The notes beneath the pieces were generated by a model. It worked only from the letters and a program-made list of their open reading frames with translations, had not been told where the DNA came from and ran no database searches. A DNA stretch of 64,000 nt. It comes from Lentisphaeria bacterium (GTDB lineage: Bacteria > Verrucomicrobiota > Lentisphaeria > Victivallales > Victivallaceae). Made by a program: the position numbers and the translations under genes. This document shows positions 57,463 through 64,000 of this stretch, one piece after another (the first letter of the stretch is position 1; each line of letters begins with the position of its first letter). The stretch covers positions 1 to 64,000 of the forward strand of contig JAFVRD010000017.1 of the NCBI GenBank assembly GCA_017504435.1. Direction: 5' to 3'.

Positions 57463-58032
57463 CTATTTCTTTTTGACAGAGAATCCGAATTTCCCCAGCG
57501 GTTCTCCCAGTGAAAAATAATTTCCATGAGCGTAGGCAAGCAAATCAGCTTTTGCCACATCAAAGTGATTTTGATCATCCACTAACGCTGATTCAACTTG
57601 AACCGCAACCACTTCACCGACATACAGCAAATGTGAACCCAGATTCAACGTGTGCTTGAGTTGACATTCCAATGCCAGCGGACATTCGGATACCACCGGA
57701 GCGGATACTTTGCTGCCGGGCAGGGCGGTGAAACCGCATTTGGCGAATTTGTCCACATCCCGGCCGGAAACGACTCCGCAATAATCGACTTTTTCTGCCA
57801 TTGCCGCCGTTGGCATATTTACTGTAAACATTCCGGTGGCTTCAATCAAGCCTCTTGAATAACGTTCCGGACGCACCCCAATGCCGATGGTAGGCGGATT
57901 GCTGGACAATGTACCTGCCCATGCAACCGTGATAAGATTATATTTGAAATCTTTTCCATCGCCGCATCCGACCAGCACGACCGGTACCGGTGCAAGTTGA
58001 GTACCTCCCTGCCAAATAATTTTTTTACCCAT
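57463..58032 (-). CDS. Flavin reductase-like FMN-binding protein (flavoredoxin type)
   Basis: A 189-residue split-barrel flavoprotein. Family phrasing: LAPVPVVLVGCGD, NLITVAWAGTLSSNPPTIGIGVRPERYSRGLI, FTVNMPTAAMAEKVDYCG and the C-terminal HLLYVGEVVAVQV. In anaerobes such proteins pass electrons between NAD(P)H systems and ferredoxin-like partners; the actual role is not known. Start ATG 58032 has GAGGA. The next gene upstream ends 18 bases away, so it may share a transcript with it. Confidence 0.85.
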   Translation of the reverse strand: MGKKIIWQGGTQLAPVPVVLVGCGDGKDFKYNLITVAWAGTLSSNPPTIGIGVRPERYSRGLIEATGMFTVNMPTAAMAEKVDYCGVVSGRDVDKFAKCGFTALPGSKVSAPVVSECPLALECQLKHTLNLGSHLLYVGEVVAVQVESALVDDQNHFDVAKADLLAYAHGNYFSLGEPLGKFGFSVKKK

Positions 58033-58050
58033 GGTAAAAATTCCTCATTA

Positions 58051-59178
58051 TTATTGATTGAACATAATATTCATCATCATCATCGGCATGCCGGACTGCA
58101 GCTGCGGAATCGAGAAATCCGATACGATCGTTCCGGCAGTTCCGTGAGCAAATTTACGGTCAATTCCAATAAATGCAAATGGGCTGAGATTGACTGTTTT
58201 GCGCAGTTCCGGCTGATAAATACTCAGCAATAAATGCGCGATATCAATGTCACTTTGCTGAATATTCATCAAAATGTAACCAGTGCCTTCTTCTGGCAGA
58301 TATTTGAGCATGGAAGCCAGTTTTGCATTTGCTTTGAGAGCTTTGCCGTTACCGGATTGGTAATTGCCGGATACAAAACATACCTTTCCGGTTTCATACA
58401 TAATATTTACAGTCAGATTGGCAGCGATTGGAATTTCGGTTTTATTACTTCCGGGAGCTGCCGGAAGGAATTGCTGTAAAAGATTGGCAACTGCTCCGGT
58501 GCGATCCGGTAATTCCGCTTTGAAACGGAGACGGTCAGGGGTTCCGGCGATCACCAGCGACATCTCTCCCTGCAGAGAATTAAGTACGGCATCAATATCG
58601 ATATTCTGCTGTTTCAAATCCTGAATATTCTGCCAAACCGGGTTCCGGTCATTCATCTGTTTTTTGATTTGCTGCCAAATTGCGGCGAAATCGGTTTGCA
58701 ATGCAAATGCAATTTTGGTATCTGCCGGCAGAGCATGCAGCTTGAGAGGACGGTTTTCGGCACTTTTGTTGACCAGAATAGAGGTCGTTTCCGGTGAAAT
58801 CACCAGCGATGATTTGTAAACAAAAATATTTTTGTCGACCTGATTTGAACTGGCGGCAACGGCTTGAAATGAGCGTATGTCCAGCAGTTTCAGTAAATTG
58901 GCAGAAATGCCTTTGGTAATTTCGATCTGTTCAGGAGTGAGTTTTTCGTTTTTTGCGATCATATTTTCCACTATTTTGGGAAAGAGCATTTCCATGAGCG
59001 CAGTAGTTCCGGAGAGGTTTTGGTATGCAAGCATTTCTCCGCCGAAATCAACTTCCTCCGTAGCCTGTTCGAAAATTTTATCCTGTTTACCTTCCCGGTT
59101 TGCATACACAAATAAAAATATTGCGGCACACAAAACCACGACAGCAAGCGTTATTTGCAGAAAAAGATTTTTTTTCAT
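58051..59178 (-). CDS. Membrane-anchored exported protein of unknown function
   Basis: A 375-residue protein with an N-terminal signal anchor (about 5-26). The rest is a mostly alpha/beta domain reminiscent of the DUF3352-type exported proteins (SNQVDKNIFVYKSSLVISPE, LQGEMSLVIAGTPDRLRFKAELPDRTGAVANLLQQFL), ending in a methionine-rich tail (SGMPMMMMNIMFNQ). AGGGAG precedes the ATG. It follows the DEAD-box gene's terminator, so it has its own promoter or depends on read-through. Confidence 0.6.
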   Translation of the reverse strand: MKKNLFLQITLAVVVLCAAIFLFVYANREGKQDKIFEQATEEVDFGGEMLAYQNLSGTTALMEMLFPKIVENMIAKNEKLTPEQIEITKGISANLLKLLDIRSFQAVAASSNQVDKNIFVYKSSLVISPETTSILVNKSAENRPLKLHALPADTKIAFALQTDFAAIWQQIKKQMNDRNPVWQNIQDLKQQNIDIDAVLNSLQGEMSLVIAGTPDRLRFKAELPDRTGAVANLLQQFLPAAPGSNKTEIPIAANLTVNIMYETGKVCFVSGNYQSGNGKALKANAKLASMLKYLPEEGTGYILMNIQQSDIDIAHLLLSIYQPELRKTVNLSPFAFIGIDRKFAHGTAGTIVSDFSIPQLQSGMPMMMMNIMFNQ

Positions 59179-59201
59179 ACGGTTTTCTCCCTGATTAAAT
59201 T

Positions 59202-59245
59202 AAAAAGGCACCTGTTGATAATCTAATTCAACAAGTGCTTTTTTT
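59202..59245. terminator. Bidirectional terminator after the DEAD-box gene
   Basis: GCACCTGTTGA / TCAACAAGTGC 11-bp stem with T-runs on both strands. Confidence 0.88.
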
Positions 59246-59267
59246 CAAGTCAGTATAACCGTTTTTT

Positions 59268-61058
59268 TCAAATCTCATCACTTTCGGCGATCCATTTCAT
59301 GAATTCTTCCCGCAGCGGTTTGCGCTGCGGACGGTCTTTTTTTCCGGCGGCACGTTTTTCGCGTTTTTTTGCTGCAGTTTTTTCCGTACTGATGTAGTCA
59401 CTGCGTTCACCGCGTTTTTTCCGGGGGGATTTTTCCTGGAAACCCTGTTCATCCCGTTCCAATTTCTTTTTGCGTCGTTCTTCGCGTGGTTCATCGTACT
59501 TGAAACGCCAGTTGCGGTCATTGCGGAACGCTTTTAATATTTTTTCAGCATCTTCCGGGAGCGCATTGATAAAAGTTTTATCTGCACGGCAGATGATTTT
59601 CCCAAGTTGATTTCCGCGGACACCGGTACGTTCACAAATTTCTGCCAGTAAATCCGGAACAGTGATACCATCGGCGCGTCCGGCAAAAAGCAATAATTTT
59701 TTCATGCCGCTGTTATCAGGTTTTTCTTTTGCAGCAAAATCGGTATAACTTCCCGGCATCAGTTCGTTTTTGAAATGCATTTTCAGCATTGCTGCCAACG
59801 CCTCTGCCGGATGCCCTCCCAAAGTGCAGAGTTCTTCGGCGAAATTCAGATAATCGTTGGCATCGCCGGTTTCAATCAACAGCGCGATCATCTCGGCAAA
59901 TTTTTCTTTTTTGGCATTGATAATATCGTTGATCTCCGGCAGTTTTTTCTGAATGATGGGAGTGCCGATATCATTTTCGATATATTTTATTTTGCGCCGT
60001 TCTCCGGGCGTTACAAATGTGATTGCCACTCCGTGCCGTCCGGCGCGTCCGGTTCTGCCGATACGATGGATGTAAGTTTCCGCATTGGCTGGCAGTGAAA
60101 AATTTATCACATGAGTCAAATCGTTGACATCTATCCCGCGCGCTGCGACATCAGTGGCGATCAAAAGCGGGAAACGGCGTTTTTTGAAACCGTTGATGAC
60201 CCGCAGCCGCTGGGTTTGAGAAATTTCACCGTGCAGAGCCTCCACCCGGTATCCTTTGGCGTTGAGTTTTTCAGCTACGTCATTGACATCGGCCCGGGTA
60301 CGGCAGAAAATCATCGCGTACATCTCGCTGTCGGCATCTATCAGCCGGGCGAGGGCATCGATTTTATGTTCCCGTTTAACTTCATGAAAATACTGTTCTG
60401 TCAACTCAATATTGGTAGCGCTTTCGCCGCCGGCTTTGGCAATGTCATAACCCGGCCGCATAAATTCGCCGGCGATTTCCATGATTTCATCCGGCATGGT
60501 TGCTGAAAACATCAGCATTCTTTTATCCGCATTGGTCAAACTGAGGATCTCACGGATGTCATCAATAAATCCCATGTCCAGCATTTCATCGGCTTCATCA
60601 AGAACGGCGAATTGCAATGCATCAAGTTTCAATTTGCCGCGGCGGTGCAGATCCATGATCCGTCCGGGAGTACCTACGGCGATATCCACTCCGTGTTTGA
60701 GTTCTGCCAGCTGAATTGTTATATTTTGACCTCCGAAAAGCGGCACAATACGCAAATCCCGGTTGACCGCCAGAGATTTGAGTTCATCGGATATTTGTAT
60801 TGACAATTCCCGGGTGGGGGCAAGAATCAGTGCCTGCGGCACATCTCCCCGGCTGAGTGTCTGGATTATCGGCAGTCCGAATGCCGCGGTTTTGCCGGTA
60901 CCGGTCAACGCCTGACCGATCAGATCTTTTTCCCCGGAAAGTAATATCGGGATCGTTAATTTCTGTATGTCGCTGGGGGTTTCAAAACCTTTGGCAAGCA
61001 GGGCGGGGATCAGTTCGTCGCAGACTCCGAGAGTCTGAAATTCAGGTAATGTATTCAT
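59268..61058 (-). CDS. DEAD-box RNA helicase with DbpA-type RNA-binding domain
   Basis: A 596-residue helicase. Motifs in order: Q motif (TPSDIQKLTIPILL), motif I TGTGKT (52-57), PTRELSIQ, TPGRI, LDEADEML (DEAD near 154), SATMP, and in domain 2 FCRTRADV and RIGRTGRAG. Residues about 455-525 form a DbpA/DeaD-type RNA-binding fold (KKLLLFAGRADGITVPDLLAEIC), followed by a strongly basic tail with many Lys/Arg. It probably aids ribosome assembly or cold adaptation; which of DeaD/DbpA it replaces is not clear. Confidence 0.93.
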   Translation of the reverse strand: MNTLPEFQTLGVCDELIPALLAKGFETPSDIQKLTIPILLSGEKDLIGQALTGTGKTAAFGLPIIQTLSRGDVPQALILAPTRELSIQISDELKSLAVNRDLRIVPLFGGQNITIQLAELKHGVDIAVGTPGRIMDLHRRGKLKLDALQFAVLDEADEMLDMGFIDDIREILSLTNADKRMLMFSATMPDEIMEIAGEFMRPGYDIAKAGGESATNIELTEQYFHEVKREHKIDALARLIDADSEMYAMIFCRTRADVNDVAEKLNAKGYRVEALHGEISQTQRLRVINGFKKRRFPLLIATDVAARGIDVNDLTHVINFSLPANAETYIHRIGRTGRAGRHGVAITFVTPGERRKIKYIENDIGTPIIQKKLPEINDIINAKKEKFAEMIALLIETGDANDYLNFAEELCTLGGHPAEALAAMLKMHFKNELMPGSYTDFAAKEKPDNSGMKKLLLFAGRADGITVPDLLAEICERTGVRGNQLGKIICRADKTFINALPEDAEKILKAFRNDRNWRFKYDEPREERRKKKLERDEQGFQEKSPRKKRGERSDYISTEKTAAKKREKRAAGKKDRPQRKPLREEFMKWIAESDEI

Positions 61059-61184
61059 AAAACAGTTTTCATAAAAATAGTCAAAAAATAAAAATACAGA
61101 AAGATAATATACATCTGAAACCGGGGATATTCAATGAGCCGCAAGTGAATTTTTTTAAATGCGAAAAAAATATCGTATATGCTA

Positions 61185-61212
61185 TTGATTTTTTTTCAGG
61201 ATGTTCTATATT
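61185..61212 (+). promoter_or_regulatory. Promoter of the antiporter gene
   Basis: TTGATT (61185-61190), 16-base spacer, TATATT (61207-61212) followed by AA. Confidence 0.65.
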
Positions 61213-61244
61213 AAGCTCAAACCATTCCAAAAAGGAGTTTTCAG

Positions 61245-62612
61245 ATGAATGATTCGGCTTTTTTGATTTTGTTTCTGTCTTTCACGGGATTAATGGGGCT
61301 TGTTCCGTTTTTACTCCGGAAATTTCATATACCTCAGGTGATTTCTCTGCTTATTGTCGGTATGCTTATCGGTCCGGCGGGGGCAGGTGTGGATCTGGTC
61401 AAGATCATTTCCGGGTGGTTGAGTTTCCTCGGGACCCCCGGTATGGAGGCGGAAACGGTCAGACATACGTCAGAAAGTTTCAATACGGTCATCAATTCTC
61501 TGGGGTCGCTCGGTTTGATGCTGCTCATGGCACTGGCAGGTATGGAGGCGGATTTCAAACTGATAAAATCTGTGCGAAAACCGGTGATAATGCTCAGTAT
61601 AATGACATTTTTGATTCCGGCAATTGCCGGATATTGGGTATATTGGTATTTCAAACCGACAGATCTGGCAGGCAAGCTGCTGTACGCGTCGCTGTTTGCC
61701 TCACACTCGGTAGGTATAGTCTTTCCGGTGATGCGTGAGCTTAAACTCAGCAAAACAAGATTTGGTGCGGCAGTATTGATTTCTACGGTGGTCACGGACA
61801 TCGCCAGTATCATTCTGCTGGCGGTCAGTGTGCAGTTGCACCGGCAAAGCACGCAGGTGTCTCACATGGTGGTAAAAGGGACATTATCTATTTTTGATCA
61901 TGTCAGCAGTGACTTTTTTGGCAACAGTTTTGTGCCGGTATTTCTTGGTATCGTACTGCTCTATCTGATTGTATCGGTACTGCTTGTATCATTGAGCGGA
62001 AAATTTCTGCTCAAATATTTCCAGCCCGGCGAAGATGTGCTGATCACGTTTGTGCTTCTGGTAATTCTCTGCACTGTGATCGTTGGAGAACTTTTCGGAA
62101 TCAACCTGGTCGTTGGGGCATTTATTGCCGGTTTGGGGTTGTCGCAAGTGGTGCGGCAGCGGGACATGATACTTTTCCGGCGAATGGAAAGTATTGGATA
62201 CGGCTTTTTGATACCGTTTTTATTTGTTTCCATCGGTATGGAGACCGACTTTTCGGCTTTTGGAGCGACCGGGAGCTGGTTGATCGTGATACTTACGGTA
62301 CTGGGGTTGATGCTCAGCAAAGTGTCTTCCGGTTATCTTGCCATGCGGATTTGCGGGTTTAATTCGCCGCAGGGTGTGGCTGCCGGTCTGATGACTGTTC
62401 CACAGTTGTCTGCCACTTTGGCGGCGGCGGCGATCGGTAAGGAAATCGGAATATTGGACAAAGAATTTTTCAATGCCATTATCATTTTGTCCATTGTGAC
62501 CACATTGCCGATACCGTCATTGGTGCGCATGGTGCTGGCATGCAACAAAAGCAGTTTTGAGGAAACTGAATTCCGGGTGCCGGGAGTGGTAAAAGAAGAC
62601 GATCTGCTTTGA
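61245..62612 (+). CDS. Cation:proton antiporter (CPA2/Kef-NhaS type)
   Basis: A 455-residue protein with about 12-13 membrane helices. Family marks: FHIPQVISLLIVGMLIGPAG near the start, LGLMLLMALAGMEADFKLI, LLYASLFASHSVGIVFPVM, and the conserved helix with acidic residues ISTVVTDIASIILLA (TD). No RCK/TrkA-N nucleotide-binding domain follows, so it is not a full KefB/C. It exchanges Na+ or K+ for H+, fitting with the sodium symporters and V-ATPase nearby. AAGGAG before the ATG. Confidence 0.88.
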   Translation: MNDSAFLILFLSFTGLMGLVPFLLRKFHIPQVISLLIVGMLIGPAGAGVDLVKIISGWLSFLGTPGMEAETVRHTSESFNTVINSLGSLGLMLLMALAGMEADFKLIKSVRKPVIMLSIMTFLIPAIAGYWVYWYFKPTDLAGKLLYASLFASHSVGIVFPVMRELKLSKTRFGAAVLISTVVTDIASIILLAVSVQLHRQSTQVSHMVVKGTLSIFDHVSSDFFGNSFVPVFLGIVLLYLIVSVLLVSLSGKFLLKYFQPGEDVLITFVLLVILCTVIVGELFGINLVVGAFIAGLGLSQVVRQRDMILFRRMESIGYGFLIPFLFVSIGMETDFSAFGATGSWLIVILTVLGLMLSKVSSGYLAMRICGFNSPQGVAAGLMTVPQLSATLAAAAIGKEIGILDKEFFNAIIILSIVTTLPIPSLVRMVLACNKSSFEETEFRVPGVVKEDDLL

Positions 62613-62629
62613 CAGAATACGATTCGTTG

Positions 62630-62668
62630 ACGGAGTGTCCGTTTTTTTTAATGGACATTCCGTTTTTT
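62630..62668 (+). terminator. Terminator of the antiporter gene
   Basis: ACGGAGTGTCC / GGACATTCCGT stem (one G-T pair) followed by seven T. Confidence 0.88.
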
Positions 62669-62721
62669 TATTGGCAAATTTTTTTTATAATATAAAATTT
62701 ATGATTTTATAGAAAAATACA

Positions 62722-62750
62722 TTGACAAAATCCGGCACATGCAGTATTGT
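62722..62750 (+). promoter_or_regulatory. Promoter of the secreted esterase gene
   Basis: TTGACA (62722-62727), 17-base spacer, TATTGT (62745-62750); a TATACT five bases further is an alternative -10. Confidence 0.55.
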
Positions 62751-62800
62751 ATACTTGCGGGTGATAAATTACTCATTAATAATTTAAGGAGATATCAGTT

Positions 62801-64000
62801 GTGAAAAAAAGTGACTTCATATTAGCGGCTGCTTTGCTTGCCGGAACTGTCTGGGCAGCTCCAAAAACGGAGCCTCTGGTTCGTGCCGAGCGTGAGAGTG
62901 CGGTTTACAAGGTCGGAGAAAACATTAAATTTATAGTGAGCGGACCTATTGAAAATGTTACTTACACGGTAAATGACGGCAAAAGTGATACTCCGGCAGC
63001 TCCATTGACATCCCGTGAGATTACAGTCAAAGCAGAAGCTCCGGGGTTTGTGTTGGTGACTCTTTATTTGGGCAAAGATCGCAGAGGAAGGGACATCTGC
63101 AGTTTTGGCGGCGCCGCTGTTGAACCGGAAAAGATCGTTGCCGGAACCGGACGTCCGGATGATTTTGAACAATTTTGGCAAAATCAGATCGCTCAAATGC
63201 GTAAATCGGAAAGAAAAGTTGAAACTGTAAAAATTGATGCCAAATATCTTCCCGAAGGTTTTACCGGTTATGATGTAAAAATCACTCAGGGGGATGTGAT
63301 CGCGACCGGATATCTTGTTATGCCGGTTGATGCCGGAAAAAAATCATTGCCGGTCGTTTTGAATTTCAATGGAGCCAGCAAAGTCAGTGCCGAATTGCCG
63401 GTTGCGATCCGTTATTCCAAACCTTTCAAAGCAATCAGTTTCAATTTGAATTTTCACGGATTGAAAAATGTGAATCTGACCAAAAAACGTGAATATGCGC
63501 AGGAAAAAGAGATGCGGTCACAGGTAAAAAATTATCAATATGTTTCCGGAGAGGACCGTTTCGCGTATGCAATGCGTAAGATTTTTTTGCGGGTGGTTCT
63601 CGCGGCTGATTATTTACAGACCTTACCTGAATACAACGGTAAACTTTATGCAATCGGCGGCAGTTTGGGCGGCTGTCAGGCAATCGTTTGTGCAGCATTG
63701 GTTCCGGAGGTCGATTTCTGTGTTTCAAATGCGACCGCGATGTGTGATCATTTCGGCAAAGATGCCGGTCACTTGCCCGGTTGGCCCAATCTTTTTGCCC
63801 ACAATCCCAAAGCTGCAGCAGCGGCAGCATATTTTGATGTGGTGAATTTTGCTCCGATGGTAAAATGTCCCACCCGGATGGCAGTCGGCTTTGTTGATGT
63901 TACCTGTCCCCCGGCGACAACTTATGCGGCGTATAATGCGTTGAAAGTTTCTGATAAAAAGATGGCGCATACCGTAACCGGCGGGCATGGTGACAGGTAT
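62801..64000 (+). CDS. Secreted acetylxylan esterase-like protein (3' truncated by the window)
   Basis: 400 codons from a GTG start (AAGGAG nine bases upstream) to the window edge, with no stop reached. A signal peptide (about 1-20, cleavage after VWA) is followed by an N-terminal Ig-like strand domain (about 25-110) and an AXE1/CE7-type hydrolase with S288 in GGSLGG, D366 in GFVDVTCPP and H396 in TGGHGD. It resembles, more distantly, the esterase at 2796. It likely removes acetyl groups from plant or host glycans outside the cytoplasm. Only a few residues of the C-terminus are missing. Confidence 0.85.
   Translation, partial: MKKSDFILAAALLAGTVWAAPKTEPLVRAERESAVYKVGENIKFIVSGPIENVTYTVNDGKSDTPAAPLTSREITVKAEAPGFVLVTLYLGKDRRGRDICSFGGAAVEPEKIVAGTGRPDDFEQFWQNQIAQMRKSERKVETVKIDAKYLPEGFTGYDVKITQGDVIATGYLVMPVDAGKKSLPVVLNFNGASKVSAELPVAIRYSKPFKAISFNLNFHGLKNVNLTKKREYAQEKEMRSQVKNYQYVSGEDRFAYAMRKIFLRVVLAADYLQTLPEYNGKLYAIGGSLGGCQAIVCAALVPEVDFCVSNATAMCDHFGKDAGHLPGWPNLFAHNPKAAAAAAYFDVVNFAPMVKCPTRMAVGFVDVTCPPATTYAAYNALKVSDKKMAHTVTGGHGDRY

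Noticed and set aside
57286-57513. 75-residue open frame in the GC-rich spacer
   Set aside because: GTG start without ribosome-binding site, runs into the antisense of the flavin reductase gene; no recognisable domain.
1-64000. tRNA genes, insertion sequences, integrases, attachment sites, replication origin
   Set aside because: I looked for T-loop GTTCGAnTC patterns, transposase motifs and long terminal inverted repeats and saw none I could support; a tRNAscan or ISfinder run would be decisive.

Overview
The window looks like chromosomal DNA of a strictly anaerobic, Gram-negative bacterium of the PVC superphylum. Lentisphaerota/Victivallaceae is my best guess, by inference and not by any search. 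The pointers are lipid A synthesis (lpxC), lipoproteins and a TolC channel (outer membrane); V-type ATPase subunits I and K; the [FeFe]-hydrogenase maturase HydG; a superoxide reductase / flavodiiron protein / rubredoxin oxygen-defence set; several carbohydrate-active enzymes; and a recurrent promoter of the form TTGnnn-N16-18-TATATT(AA). No tRNA, rRNA, CRISPR array, integrase or transposase was recognised.

Layout. 1-8.3 kb: tail of an unknown gene, a nitrilase-GDPD fusion, a jelly-roll-like protein, an acetylxylan-esterase-like hydrolase, a membrane protein ending in 11-residue repeats, and topA with an unusual C-terminus. 8.5-19.9 kb: housekeeping genes (lipoprotein, miaA, lpxC, a double hot-dog FabZ-like protein, argH, rpsB-tsf, lipoprotein, TolC-like channel, def, membrane protein, CDC123/D123-like ATP-grasp). 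20.0-25.0 kb: a structured RNA (RNA A) followed by a five-gene operon resembling the YdjG-H-I membrane-stress module (zinc ribbon, SPFH-SHOCT, membrane protein, zinc-ribbon/TPR, His-rich exported protein). 25-29.9 kb: metallopeptidase, trxB, a ROK regulator with nagB, a phosphatase, xseB. 30-33.5 kb: superoxide reductase, flavodiiron protein, rubredoxin, hydG. 33.6-46.8 kb: GH36-like glycosidase with a consensus promoter and operator, uvrB, lactate permease, two tandem sodium/solute symporter paralogues, a serine hydrolase, rsmA and an FmdB zinc ribbon. 46.9-54 kb: orphan histidine kinase, PfkB sugar kinase, proA, V-ATPase I and K, lipoate ligase. 54.0-56.2 kb: an apparent RiPP locus (radical SAM/SPASM enzyme plus two short precursor peptides) preceded by a second copy of the structured RNA (RNA B). 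56.3-64 kb: phosphoesterase, a GC-rich hairpin-dense spacer, flavin reductase, exported protein, DEAD-box helicase, Na+(K+)/H+ antiporter and the start of a secreted acetylxylan esterase.

The most interesting material is (i) the pair of paralogous structured RNAs at 19997-20304 (+) and 55841-56215 (-). They share conserved blocks and show compensatory base changes in four helices. Each has its own promoter and intrinsic terminator and lies directly upstream of an operon with no other visible promoter. (ii) The RiPP locus: one precursor carries seven cysteines at exact four-residue spacing, and in the second copy the first of these cysteines is a UGA codon while the downstream Cys-rich frame remains open.
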